DNA of 64,000 nucleotides from Planctomycetota bacterium (lineage in GTDB: Bacteria > Planctomycetota > Phycisphaerae > UBA1845). The notes under the pieces were generated by a model that did not search any database, was not told the origin of the DNA, and saw only the letters and a program-made list of their open reading frames with translations. The position numbers were made by a program, and so were the translations under genes. Of the stretch, positions 19,109 through 28,347 are shown in pieces (position 1 is the first letter of the stretch; each line of letters starts with the position of its first letter). The stretch covers positions 37,271-101,270 of the forward strand of contig JAJRWX010000033.1 in NCBI GenBank assembly GCA_024276605.1, given 5' to 3'.

Positions 19109-20056
19109 CTATGTCGGTTCGTGACTTTGTAACCGATCGATTTCATGCAAAATCGACTCCCAGTTCGGCCTCATATGGATCAACATGGGAAAAATTTGTC
19201 GGACGATGCCCTGCTTGTCGATGTAGTAGATCGTCGTGCGCTCGTATCGTGGGGTTTTCTCTTTGTTCACATCTGCAACAATATCAAAAGGCGGTGACTT
19301 CTTAAAATGCTTCAGTATCAGCTTAGCCGATTCCCATGCCTTGTCTTCCTGAGAAACCGCAATAACGACGGTATCACGCTTGGTGAATTCATCATACATA
19401 CTCTGCAACTGAACCAGTTGCGTAGCACAAAACGGTCACCAGTAAGCACGATAGGTAGATACGATAACGTTCTTCTTCCCCAAGTAATGACTTAACGTCA
19501 CCGAACGATCCTGAAAGCTTGTTATCTTGAAATCGTCGGCCTTGTCGCCAATATTCAAAACGTCTAGCGTACCCCACGTTGAATCCGTGGCTGCCACCTC
19601 TCGCGCTCGCGCGTCAGGCTTAAGAGGGAGTGCCAATCTTTTGCGGAAAAAATATCCCGTATTATCACCCTTCCTATTCACATATCCTAATACGGTCAGA
19701 CCGAACTCCTCAGCCATATTCGGCCATTGTTCAATCACAAATGATAAGCGTGTACGCGACTCCTTGAGAAGTTTCTCATAAGGAGAATGGATATATTCAT
19801 TGTTCTTCAGGTCGGTCATGGATGTGAGTACTTTTCCAAGAAGCTTCACGTTGGGAGGGGCATGGATTTGCAATAGCGGCGCAGATAGCCCGGTTTCAGT
19901 TGTCGACCACCCGTCACCAGTAATTACCTCGATTACGATTTGTCCACGCTGTCCGGCTCCCCAATCTCTTGATATGATCTTGGCAGATACCTGAACGGCG
20001 TTATCCGGCACCCCCGCACCCAACACTACAGCCAATGTAATCATGGATGAAATCAT
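19109..20056 (-). CDS. Predicted selenoprotein: DsbD-N-like plus AhpC/TSA redoxin with a UxxC motif
   Basis: Two open segments in the same frame are separated by one TGA (19436-19438). Read as selenocysteine it gives a 315-residue protein with Sec207 in TYRAYW-U-PFCATQL, exactly where AhpC/TSA-type proteins have YRxYWCPFC. The downstream part keeps the redoxin pattern (SMYDEFTKRDTVVIAVSQED, TIYYIDKQGIVR). The N-terminal 140 residues look like the immunoglobulin-like DsbD N-terminal domain. The ATG 20056 has a GGAGGACAA site and a short hydrophobic N-terminus, so export is possible. A hairpin with GU in its loop lies 15-31 bases after the TGA (separate entry). A TGA nonsense mutation of Cys is the alternative; no sel genes are in this window. 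Likely role: thiol-disulfide or peroxide chemistry. Confidence 0.8.
19397..19438 (-). promoter_or_regulatory. Predicted bacterial SECIS element at the in-frame TGA
   Basis: On the transcript the UGA is followed, after 14 bases, by a perfect seven-base-pair stem (GCAACUG with CAGUUGC, genomic 19405-19421) capped by the loop GUU. A weaker lower stem of about six pairs (19424-19429 with 19397-19402) continues below a 2x2 internal loop. The loop distance of about 22 bases from the UGA and a G at the first loop position fit the published general model for bacterial SECIS elements. Structure was judged by hand. Confidence 0.7.
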
Positions 20057-20419
20057 TTGTCCTCCAGTTCCTCAAAGACGCCAAGTCCACAAACTCATTC
20101 GATCACTACCCTCTATATCACCATGTTTCTTCGACACAATGCACAGTCATGTCACATGTCCACTCTAAAGCACCACAAGCAAGATAATATGGCCTGCTGA
20201 CCCAGAATACGACGGCAAGCAAAGTATATCTCATCCCCATTCACACTATAACCTATTATTATACAAGTACTTATACGATCACAAAAACAGGCAATACTAT
20301 CTGATCTCAATTGTCGTCAACAGTCATGACACCGTTTACCTAAGTATCAGCATCATAGTCTGATGAAGAATCTGCTATCAAAGCTCCGATAATAACCCGC
20401 AGAGTCTAGTGCCCCAAGA
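20057..20419. other. Intergenic region, no gene seen
   Basis: 363 A+T-rich bases separate the selenoprotein gene from the next plus-strand frame. It must carry the promoter for the selenoprotein gene. I found no repeat, RNA gene or convincing promoter pair. Confidence 0.5.
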
Positions 20420-20617
20420 ATGGAGTCAAGGGACATGGGATCAGAAGATCCATCTCAGTTGCGTGCTCGGACAGAGGAAAGTCGCCGACGCCCCTATGTG
20501 ATTAGTGAGATACACGTCTGTTTTGACGGTGTGGGTGAGATCAAGGAGACTAAATCCACCGGCCCTGTGCACCTTTACATCGAAGCGACGGATCAACACG
20601 GAGACATAGCCCCTTAG
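20420..20617 (+). CDS. Short ORF, possibly the first half of an interrupted gene
   Basis: 65 residues ending in TAG at 20615-20617. The frame continues without another stop into the ORF starting at 20666, so both may belong to one 216-residue protein interrupted by a TAG. The two halves each contain a YIEAT segment (LYIEATDQHGD and IYIEATPHAV). No family recognised and the ribosome site is weak. Confidence 0.3.
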   Translation: MESRDMGSEDPSQLRARTEESRRRPYVISEIHVCFDGVGEIKETKSTGPVHLYIEATDQHGDIAP

Positions 20618-20665
20618 TTTGATGATTTTTGGTGGACAGGTCTTCTACAACGTTGGATCAATCGC

Positions 20666-21070
20666 ATGGTTACGATCTACATCGAGGCCACTCCGCACGC
20701 CGTACTTCATCCTGTCGTATTGTATCATATGGATATGCTCGATCGTGTGGCTCCCCGTTGGCGTATGATCGCGTTAACGTATAGTAGTGACTTTGTGAAC
20801 GATGATGCCGTCGATGCGATCGCTCAAGCCAGCTACCATGAAGTACGCTTTATGGATGGTTCTCGACCGATTACTAACAATCTAGATCATCGCATATCCC
20901 ATAAAGTCCAACTGGACGTGCTATTCGGCGATATTCGTCGTATACAGGCGCGTATCGGCGCCACGCGTCCTATTTTGACTCGGCTACCATCATCAGTTAC
21001 GACTGCACGAGATTCTCAATTCAACGACAGTCGAACACACAAAAACGCGACCTCGCAGCAGACGCGCTAG
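20666..21070 (+). CDS. Hypothetical protein, possibly second half of an interrupted gene
   Basis: 134 residues in the same frame as the preceding ORF; the 16 codons between the TAG and this ATG read FDDFWWTGLLQRWINR, which looks like protein. The N-terminal 90 residues have a regular alternation of hydrophobic and charged residues, while the last 40 are polar and probably disordered. No domain recognised. Either a stand-alone small protein or the remainder of a gene broken at 20615. Confidence 0.4.
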   Translation: MVTIYIEATPHAVLHPVVLYHMDMLDRVAPRWRMIALTYSSDFVNDDAVDAIAQASYHEVRFMDGSRPITNNLDHRISHKVQLDVLFGDIRRIQARIGATRPILTRLPSSVTTARDSQFNDSRTHKNATSQQTR

Positions 21071-21219
21071 TGCCTTTCCACGCCAAGTGTCGTCTCGAAT
21101 AGTCAAGGATCTTCGCAAGACGCACAGGCCCTGGCTATCCTGCTACGTATCGTTTGCTCTCGTTGGTCACTCCTTTTTTACCATCGCCAGCAAGCACGTG
21201 TAAGGTTACTATACGCATC

Positions 21220-22473
21220 ATGCGTTTAGTCGTTCAAAAATTCGGTGGTACCAGCTTATCGTCAGCCGAGAAAATCCACCGGGCGGCGCGGCGAGCTATT
21301 CGTGCCAAGCTTGACGGATACCGTGTGGTGCTCGTGGTATCAGCTATGGGACATGCCACAAATGACTTGCTCGCTTTATCCAACGAAATATGCACCGAGC
21401 CTCCAAAACGCGAACTGGATATGCTACTGACAACAGGCGAACAGGTATCCATCGCTCTTACGGCTATGGCCATTCACGCAGCCGGCCATGAAGCGATTAG
21501 CCTGACGGCTGCTCAACTGGGATTGTATACGGACAGCGTCCACTTACGTGCGCGCATCAAGAACATCAATCGGAACAGACTCGATCAAGAGCTGTCTAGT
21601 AATCGAATTGTCATCATCGCAGGTTTCCAGGGTATCGACATGAGTGGAGAAATCACTACTTTAGGTCGAGGCGCTTCGGATACAACCGCAGCGGCGTTGG
21701 CGGCGGTGCTTCACGCCCATCAATGCGAAATTTATACGGATGTCGACGGCGTATACACCACAGACCCGCGCATCGTACCGCAAGCGAAGAAAATTGATGA
21801 AATCAGCTACGATGTCATGTTGGAAATGGCGGCGGCCGGTGCTTCGGTGATGCACTCGAGAGCTATCGTCTTCGGCAAAAAGTTCGGTGTCCCCATACAT
21901 GTAAGAAGTTCGATGACGGACGGAAAGGGAACGATGATTATGAACGAAACTTCTAGCATGGAAGAAGTGGTCGTCGAAGGTGTGACGCTCAAGGAAGATT
22001 TAGCGGTCATCTCACTCCACGGTGTACCTCATCAGGCCGGGTTGGCGGCGCGCATCTTTGCGGAACTAGGCCATCACCATATTTTGGTAGATGATATTGT
22101 GCAAAACATCTACGATGATGGAAAGTATGCCAATATCAGCTTTTCCATCAACACATCGGATGCCTCTACAGCGCACAACCTGTGTCAGCAATTGGCTCGT
22201 GACATGATCATCGAGAACGTCACCTTGGAACAGGGTGTGTCGAAAGTTAGCGCGGTAGGGGTAGGTATGCGTACGCATACCGGTACCGCTTCGACGATGT
22301 TCGAAGCGCTAGCTCAAGCCCAAATCAATATCAAAAATATCTCTACCAGCGAAATTGTCATTAGCTGTATCGTCAACAGTACCGATGGTGTGCGTGCGCT
22401 GCGTAGTATCCACAACGCCTTCGGCTTGGACAATCACGATTCGCCATCCGACCAAATCAACCCGGCAAGATAG
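21220..22473 (+). CDS. lysC: Aspartate kinase
   Basis: 417 residues from ATG 21220; this start is chosen because the protein then begins MRLVVQKFGGTSLSS as in other aspartokinases, whereas the longer frame adds a meaningless leader. The enzyme phosphorylates aspartate, the first step to lysine, threonine and methionine. Visible are KFGGTS at the start, TTGEQVS, the GFQG and TTLGRGASDTTA motif, the YTDVDGVYTTDPR substrate loop and two C-terminal ACT domains (about 265-410) for feedback control by lysine and/or threonine. Only two bases separate its stop from the nuclease ATG, so the two are likely co-transcribed. Confidence 0.95.
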   Translation: MRLVVQKFGGTSLSSAEKIHRAARRAIRAKLDGYRVVLVVSAMGHATNDLLALSNEICTEPPKRELDMLLTTGEQVSIALTAMAIHAAGHEAISLTAAQLGLYTDSVHLRARIKNINRNRLDQELSSNRIVIIAGFQGIDMSGEITTLGRGASDTTAAALAAVLHAHQCEIYTDVDGVYTTDPRIVPQAKKIDEISYDVMLEMAAAGASVMHSRAIVFGKKFGVPIHVRSSMTDGKGTMIMNETSSMEEVVVEGVTLKEDLAVISLHGVPHQAGLAARIFAELGHHHILVDDIVQNIYDDGKYANISFSINTSDASTAHNLCQQLARDMIIENVTLEQGVSKVSAVGVGMRTHTGTASTMFEALAQAQINIKNISTSEIVISCIVNSTDGVRALRSIHNAFGLDNHDSPSDQINPAR

Positions 22474-22475
22474 GC

Positions 22476-23108
22476 ATGGCTAGCCGAGCGCCATTACCGG
22501 ATTCGATAGAGATGCCACCTGCATGGCGTCGGCACATGATCGTATGCCTACTGATCGGCTTGGGCGGTCTAACGGTCGTCTGTAATCGCACCGCTGTTGT
22601 CACACCCTCCGAAAACGATTGGGAACGTTATCATAACCAATCGTTTCGCGTCATGCGCGTTGTGGACGGCGATACGCTGGACATCGACGCCCCAGACGGT
22701 GTCAAACCAACGACACGCATACGTTTGTGGGGCGTAGACACGCCGGAGATAGCTAGAGGAAAAAAAGCCGGCATGTATTTCGGTGAGCAAGCATCAACTT
22801 TCGCCAAAAGCGTACTAGATAATCGCAGCGTGCATGTTGTCCTTTCCCCAAAAAACACGCGCGGCAGATATGGGCGACTGCTCGCATACGTATTCCTTGA
22901 GCGCGGCGGCGACATGTTCAATGAAATGCTCATTTCGAAAGGATACGCCTACGCGGACCTACGTTATAAACACCATTACTACAACCAATTTCGCGATCTC
23001 GAAAAGCGTGCCCGCCGAAGCGGCGTTGGCTTGTGGTCTCACGTGACGCTCGAGAAAATGCCAAAGTGTAAACAGCGGTATGAACGCAAACACAATAAGC
23101 ATGAATAG
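22476..23108 (+). CDS. Thermonuclease (SNase-like) family protein, membrane-anchored or exported
   Basis: 210 residues with a hydrophobic N-terminus (MIVCLLIGLGGLTVVC, about 21-36) ending in a Cys, so it may be a signal peptide or anchor. The SNase domain follows: FRVMRVVDGDTLDIDAPDG, TRIRLWGVDTPE with the catalytic Arg and Asp, YFGEQASTFAKSVL and RGRYGRLLAYVFL with the second Arg, then ISKGYAYADLRYKHHYYNQFRDLEKRAR. The protein probably degrades nucleic acid outside the cytoplasm. It follows lysC by two bases, an unusual pairing. A partial copy of its 3' end is found at 24174-24281. Confidence 0.9.
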   Translation: MASRAPLPDSIEMPPAWRRHMIVCLLIGLGGLTVVCNRTAVVTPSENDWERYHNQSFRVMRVVDGDTLDIDAPDGVKPTTRIRLWGVDTPEIARGKKAGMYFGEQASTFAKSVLDNRSVHVVLSPKNTRGRYGRLLAYVFLERGGDMFNEMLISKGYAYADLRYKHHYYNQFRDLEKRARRSGVGLWSHVTLEKMPKCKQRYERKHNKHE

Positions 23109-23362
23109 GGTAGACTTTACACTTTATTCGTCGGAAAGATGATCCACTAAGGGAAAAACCGCCCCCATATCCTGCGAGGCTACCTTCACCACGAGGGCTG
23201 TCTATCGCTTCAATGACGACTAGACTGCTCTGGAGGAGGTAAGAAACCCTTAAATAATGCTAAAAGTAGCTAATTGAATGCAGTTGCGGACTACTCACTT
23301 ATTAATGTATACTTGTCCTTGGTTTATGTCGCGGCATCGAGAAGACCTGTGGAGGGTGGAGT

Positions 23363-24175
23363 ATGCAGCGCGCATGTTGGGTTCATATCATTAGCGGGAC
23401 TTTCCTGATCTCCACACCCCAAGTCGTGTTCGGATCGAGGATTACAGTTGACGTACAATTATCGCCGGACATTATCGTGGATTCGGTTACGCGGTGTATC
23501 TGCTTCCGTCTTTTTGATTGTTTCCAAAATTACACGGAACAATGTTTGGAAATTACGTTTATTGATGGCATCGCGCAAGGCGTTTCTTTTTATGCCGAAT
23601 CCCGCACCTACGAGTGCATAGAAGCAAGAGACCCGCTGCATACATTACGATCGTTGTCGGAAGTGGTGTGCGTAGATGATCGATGTTCGGCCAACTTCAT
23701 CGATGATCCGGATTCCGGCGGTAACTGGCTCATCAATGGAAATATGAATGATGATTTCGTTATCGATATCCGTGATGTGGCCGTGTACAAATCTGAAATT
23801 CTTCGCGGCGCTGATTACCCCAATGGTGATACGACTTGCTCTACTCAATCACCCCACGGAGATGTTAATGGGGACGGTCGTGTTGATATTTTGGATCACG
23901 ACATCATAGCCTTTGAACACTTTCTGTCTGAACAGAAAGCGGGATGCTGGAGGACAGTCTGCGACTGTCTAAATCCCGAACTTGACAGCGACGGTGACAA
24001 TGTCCCGGACTGCGTCGACTTATGTCCCGACGTAGACGACACGATATTCGCCCCACAATGCGCCGATGCCGTTCCAACGATTTCTGAATGGGGTGTTCTC
24101 GTTCTAGCGCTGTTGCTTTTGATTACCGGTAAGATTTATTTCGGACAAGGGCTTCTATACAAACCTTCGGTGTAA
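23363..24175 (+). CDS. IPTL-CTERM protein with dockerin-like and thrombospondin-type-3-like segments
   Basis: 270 residues with an N-terminal signal sequence (about 8-24), a Cys-containing body, a dockerin-like pair (about 132-195: GNMNDDFVIDIRDVAVYKSE and HGDVNGDGRVDILDHDIIAF), a Ca-binding SDGDNVPDCVDLCPD segment, and a C-terminal VPTISEWGVLVLALLLLITG followed by a short tail. The last element matches the IPTL-CTERM sorting signal (IPTLSEWG plus helix). The GTGGAGGGTGGAGT site precedes the ATG. The stop overlaps the duplicated nuclease tail, suggesting that the gene was inserted by a segment duplication. Function beyond surface display is unknown. Confidence 0.8.
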   Translation: MQRACWVHIISGTFLISTPQVVFGSRITVDVQLSPDIIVDSVTRCICFRLFDCFQNYTEQCLEITFIDGIAQGVSFYAESRTYECIEARDPLHTLRSLSEVVCVDDRCSANFIDDPDSGGNWLINGNMNDDFVIDIRDVAVYKSEILRGADYPNGDTTCSTQSPHGDVNGDGRVDILDHDIIAFEHFLSEQKAGCWRTVCDCLNPELDSDGDNVPDCVDLCPDVDDTIFAPQCADAVPTISEWGVLVLALLLLITGKIYFGQGLLYKPSV

Positions 24176-24281
24176 GCACCATGACTACAACCAATTTCGC
24201 TATTTCGAAAAGCATGCACGCCGAAGCGGTGTTGGCTTGTGGTCTCATGTCACGCCAGAAAAACGCCTTAACGGAATCTGA
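24174..24281 (+). pseudogene. Duplicated 3' fragment of the thermonuclease gene
   Basis: The frame reads KHHDYNQFRYFEKHARRSGV and on to GLWSHVTPEK before a TGA, matching residues about 165-195 of the nuclease gene at 22476-23108 with few changes, and the DNA is clearly alike over some 95 bases. There is no start or upstream part. It marks one end of a duplication that brackets the IPTL-CTERM gene. Confidence 0.85.
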
Positions 24282-24373
24282 GGTTTGAACGGAAAAGAAG
24301 CACGTCCTAATATACCGAACTGTATTTAATCAAATTATTGTTTAGACATCAGATTGTCTGAACACTCATTTGA

Positions 24374-26317
24374 TTAATCATTTTTTTTCTTTTTTCCAAA
24401 TAAGCTTTTACCCAAGCCTTTAATCTGATTGCCAATATCATCGCCCTTCTTGTTATCTTTGTCGCTTTTTTGCGGTGCTTTCTTTTTATCCGGCGATTCC
24501 TTTCGGCTACCTAAACCCGGCAACACCTTTTTTAGATCCATCCCAGGCAGCCCCTTCTTTATATCTATGTCTGACACAGCCCCTTCAATTAATTCGTCAG
24601 CCCGACCGCGCACTTCTTTAGCAAGTATCCCGGCACCGGCGGCGACCAACGCATCAGCTAATTGAGTGTCATCGAGAAAAATGCGCGGATTATCAATCGG
24701 CCCGCGAAGGCCTAGTGGAATCGTCAGTTCACTGACAGGTGATGACCCGGCCCCGGATATCGCAATCGTCGTGTTATGCAGTGTTACCTGCATAGGCAAA
24801 TCGATATAGGTACCGCCACTTGTACGAATCGTTCCTTTCATAGCCAAGTCCATCGTACCGCCGGAAATTGGCTTATTACCTTTGCTTAAACTATTTGCTA
24901 TGCTGTCTACATCCAAACCCCGATAGTTAAAATCTACCACACTATCTCCACCACGGGCAGAAACCCCAGCCATCCCCAGCTTGACTGACAACGTCTTTGC
25001 ACTCGATTCAATACTTATGGTAGGTTCTTCTTCCAACAGTGAGGGATGCGTCGAGATGAAACTGGCATGGATCACCAACGATTCTCCAGGCAACGCATCC
25101 GTCTTCACATTCACCGCATCCATCTGATCTATGACAAACCTAGGTGCACCATCAATAAGATGACTGGCTATGACTTGAGCATATCCCAATGCCTGGGCTT
25201 GTCGCTGGAGTCGCTCGCGGAGCGTTTCACCTCCTGCTATCTCCTCAGTTTCAGCATCAGACGCTTCCGCCGAACCGGAAATTGTCTCAATCCATTGTCG
25301 TATCTGAGTAAGTTGTTGTTGCCATTGGCGAGGATCCTGGAGATAGTCCCCTAAATTTTTCTCCCCTTGCTTTGCGGCCACTGATTTTACCGGCGTGGGT
25401 TTATGACCGATGAGTTTTCCCGGCGACGAACGCTTGGCGCCGTGTGCAGCGCCACTGATCACCACCCGGTCGAGTCTGAGCTGTTTTCGAAGCAGAGATG
25501 TGGTACTTACATCGGCCTCTATTTTTCCCGCACGGAACAAATCAACGTTTAGGTTATTCGGGTCCGCCATCGCTAAGCCCGTAAGGGTCATGCGTCCCCC
25601 AGCTAGGTCGACGTCGGCACCTGCCAACTCTACGGTAGCGCCGTTGGCTTGTTCCAAGCCACGCCTTAGCGCAGACACAATAAACGGGCCGGAGAAAAAC
25701 ATCTGCACAACAATCAACAATACAACCACCAGGCCACAAACCGCTACACCAACCGGACGAATCAATTTTCCTTTTTTCTCAAGCAAGTCGGCGTAGCTAT
25801 CTTTTGCACCTCCTCCTACAAACACTTTAAGTAGAAGTTTGACCCACCATTTCCCCATCAACTGCTTGTACAAATCGGAGCCTTGTTCCAGGGATGACAT
25901 TTTTGTTCGGATTCCACGGACGAGCTTTATCAAGGCCAACCCAGCCACAATGCCAATCGTCGCACCTAGTATCAGTCCACCCGTGGTCACGTAGTACTCA
26001 AAGCCAAAAAGTGCTAAAACCGGGGCGTTAATCATCGCCTTAAATAACGATTGCGTCGGGCCATCAAGAAGCATACGGCCACCCGCAAAAGAAATCGGCA
26101 ACAACACAAGCGATAGTAATTTAGCAAATCCAGCAATAATGACGGCCAACGTGATATTTACATTCATGACGAGCAAAGCAAGTGCCAATGAAATGACCAA
26201 CCCAGGTGCCTGTACGAAGCCGGGCATAAAGCCGAGTATCGCCCCCAACACACACGAAACCATTAATTGAGCCGGCGTAGCACCGCCACGCAAAATCTTG
26301 GCCACCTTCTTAAACAT
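24374..26317 (-). CDS. DUF2062-like membrane protein fused to an AsmA-like domain (TIGR03546/TIGR03545 type)
   Basis: ATG 26317 is chosen because AAAGGGA precedes it by seven bases and the frame then begins MFKKVAKILRGGATPAQLMV. The first 150 residues carry several transmembrane helices with the APGLVISLALALLVMNVNI region typical of the TIGR03546 family. A second membrane helix near 200 (VCGLVVVLLIVVQMFFSGPF) is followed by a long beta-rich domain (to about 600) like TIGR03545/AsmA proteins, and a Lys-rich tail (KKGLPGMDLKK repeats, then KKKKND). In many genomes these two parts are separate adjacent genes; here they are fused. The role is unknown, probably in the envelope. Confidence 0.75.
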   Translation of the reverse strand: MFKKVAKILRGGATPAQLMVSCVLGAILGFMPGFVQAPGLVISLALALLVMNVNITLAVIIAGFAKLLSLVLLPISFAGGRMLLDGPTQSLFKAMINAPVLALFGFEYYVTTGGLILGATIGIVAGLALIKLVRGIRTKMSSLEQGSDLYKQLMGKWWVKLLLKVFVGGGAKDSYADLLEKKGKLIRPVGVAVCGLVVVLLIVVQMFFSGPFIVSALRRGLEQANGATVELAGADVDLAGGRMTLTGLAMADPNNLNVDLFRAGKIEADVSTTSLLRKQLRLDRVVISGAAHGAKRSSPGKLIGHKPTPVKSVAAKQGEKNLGDYLQDPRQWQQQLTQIRQWIETISGSAEASDAETEEIAGGETLRERLQRQAQALGYAQVIASHLIDGAPRFVIDQMDAVNVKTDALPGESLVIHASFISTHPSLLEEEPTISIESSAKTLSVKLGMAGVSARGGDSVVDFNYRGLDVDSIANSLSKGNKPISGGTMDLAMKGTIRTSGGTYIDLPMQVTLHNTTIAISGAGSSPVSELTIPLGLRGPIDNPRIFLDDTQLADALVAAGAGILAKEVRGRADELIEGAVSDIDIKKGLPGMDLKKVLPGLGSRKESPDKKKAPQKSDKDNKKGDDIGNQIKGLGKSLFGKKKKND

Positions 26318-26583
26318 GGTCATGTCCCTTTCGAGTAGATTCCGCCGCAAGAGGCGTCCAACCGTACACCGTCTGTGTTCACCGTCCACAACGCAACTCT
26401 GTCAGGCCGGTAACTTACTCCATACTTGTGTCTTCGTGAAGGAGATTTGATGAAACAGGTTCAAATGTTCATATAGCTGAGTGCGGGCAGAATATGATCC
26501 AGACTTGTCGGGAACCGTGCATATTTACCTGGAAAGAACGGTATTCATGCAGATGATTACCGTTACTCGAAAACATTTATTTC

Positions 26584-27402
26584 CTAAGCTGCACTGGAAG
26601 TCGGTGTCGCCGAACGTTTTTGATAACGGGTTAATCCCAAAATAGCCGCGCCGTAGGCTACCACGTGGGCGGGATGCTTGGGAAGGAATATTGACCCACC
26701 GAATTCCTGCCGACAGGCCTCGATCATGCCTTCCTGACGTACAACCCCACCGATGAAAACCACATCACTTTCAAAACCAACCATTCTTAGTTGGCTCAGT
26801 GCCCGTCCAGCCAGCGATTGATGCGCACCGCAAATGATATCAGCCACCGTTTTTCCTTCCGACACGTGGTTGATGATTTCCGACTCCGCCAGCACGGCAC
26901 AAACGCTACTAATGGGCTGCGGGTTCTCAGCCGTCAAAGACAACTTACCGATTTCGTTAACATCGACTTCAAGATAACGGCAAATCCGTTCCAGAAATCC
27001 ACCACTACCAGCCGCACACTTTTCGTTCGTCCGGAACGATTTTACTTTCCCGTTGTCTCGAAGCTCAACCGCACGCGTGCACTGCGCTCCCATATCCAAC
27101 ACATAGCGGGCTTGAGGAAACAGCGTAAACGCCCCACGGGCACCACACGTCAGATCCGTGATCTGAATATCGCGCATATTCAGACTGTATCGCCCCAGGC
27201 CAGTAGAAGCGATGTAATCGACGTCACCGGTATCAATGCCCGCTTAATCACACGCCTGCTGAAGTGAGCTTTGTGCTACGGCGTCAAAGTTAGCCTGCGT
27301 TCGGGTGATACCGCGCCCAACCACTTCGCGTTGCTCGTTAATAATAACTGTTTTCGAAGCACCCGCACCAAGATCTATACCTGCTATATAAGCCACACTC
27401 AT
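26584..27402 (-). pseudogene. bzdQ: Benzoyl-CoA reductase ATPase subunit BzdQ-like, interrupted by an in-frame TAA
   Basis: Translation from ATG 27402 (GGAGGAGATG context) gives MSVAYIAGIDLGAGASKTVI and so on for 52 codons, then TAA at 27244-27246, then continues in the same frame as AGIDTGDVDYIASTGLGRY for another 219 codons to TAG. The full 272-residue reading is a normal BzdQ/BadG/BcrD-type ATPase (NEKCAAGSG with the cluster Cys, SSVCAVLAESE, FIGGVVRQEG). One base change, for example CAA to TAA, explains the stop. A restart at the ATG at 27177 would lack the N-terminal ATP loop. Decay, a sequencing error, or readthrough are the options; TAA is used as a normal stop elsewhere here. The gene is last in the bzdNOPQ set. 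Confidence 0.8.
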
Positions 27403-27510
27403 CTCCTCCTATGGCCGGCTTTCACGGCAACACTGATCCATTGGCCACCGTCATCGTAACCGATGGTTGTCATCTCCATGGCCTCGTCATACTGAAAGTA
27501 TACGTATTCA

Positions 27511-28347
27511 TTATTCATCAACCCAAACGGCAGGTTCCGTACCAACCGTCGCATCAGGTGAGCATTCTGCCATCACATGATCCATCGCGAACAGTGCCGC
27601 ACCCAAGGCACCACAGAAATGCGCATCCGGGCTGATGTTAAGCGATTGTCCCAGCTTGGCTTCCAAGGCTCGAATCATGCCGATATTTCGGGCTACACCA
27701 CCGGTAAATGTCATCTCCGGGTCAAGCCCTACGCGGCGTACCAAACCAATCGTCCGTGTAGCGATGGCTTCGTGTACACCAGCTAAGATATCTTCCACTT
27801 TCTTCTTTTGGGCAAGGTGGCTTAAAATGTCCGACTCAACGAACACCGTACACACGCTGGTCAGACGAATCGGCTTGGTTCCTCTCAGAGAAATCTCACC
27901 AATTTCATCCAGCGTTAATCCAAGCACATCTGCCGCACCGGCAAGAAACCGCCCCGTTCCAGCTGCGCATTTGTCGTTCATGCAAAAGTCGAGTACGTCG
28001 CCGTCGGAGCTGACTTTAATCGCCTTGGTGTCCTGTCCACCCATGTCAATCACGGTACGTGTGCCAGGAAAGAGCAGGTGTGCGCCACGGGCGTGGCAGG
28101 ATATTTCCGTCACCTGCGTGTCACCCGCTTCGATTTTGTAACGACCGTAACCCGTACCCACGACAAACTTAATATCATCGCGCTGTATGCCAGCCTTGGC
28201 GACGAGTTCATCCAGCACACGTTGCCCCGCCCGCTTTACATTGGCGCCGGTATCGATCAAGAACCGCTCCACAATACCACGAGAGCTGTCAATGACCACT
28301 GCCTTGGCCTGGGTACTTCCAACATCTATTCCGGCTGCATATTGCAT
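27511..28347 (-). CDS. bzdP: Benzoyl-CoA reductase, ATPase subunit BzdP
   Basis: 278 residues of the acetate/sugar kinase-hsc70 fold that couples ATP hydrolysis to low-potential electron transfer. Visible: the first phosphate loop [24 protein letters not shown], the second loop [10 protein letters not shown] (101-110), [11 protein letters not shown] with Cys127, SVCTVF with Cys166 (the two Cys bind the [4Fe-4S] cluster shared with the partner subunit) and the adenosine motif TGGVARNIG. Its size fits the Azoarcus-type BzdP rather than the longer Thauera BcrA. The ATG overlaps the bzdO stop by one base (TAATG). It would pair with BzdQ. Confidence 0.9.
   Translation of the reverse strand: MQYAAGIDVGSTQAKAVVIDSSRGIVERFLIDTGANVKRAGQRVLDELVAKAGIQRDDIKFVVGTGYGRYKIEAGDTQVTEISCHARGAHLLFPGTRTVIDMGGQDTKAIKVSSDGDVLDFCMNDKCAAGTGRFLAGAADVLGLTLDEIGEISLRGTKPIRLTSVCTVFVESDILSHLAQKKKVEDILAGVHEAIATRTIGLVRRVGLDPEMTFTGGVARNIGMIRALEAKLGQSLNISPDAHFCGALGAALFAMDHVMAECSPDATVGTEPAVWVDE

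Noticed and set aside
27244..27246. TAA in bzdQ as programmed recoding
   Set aside because: TAA is the commonest stop in the window and no recoding system for TAA in bacteria fits. A point mutation or base error is simpler.
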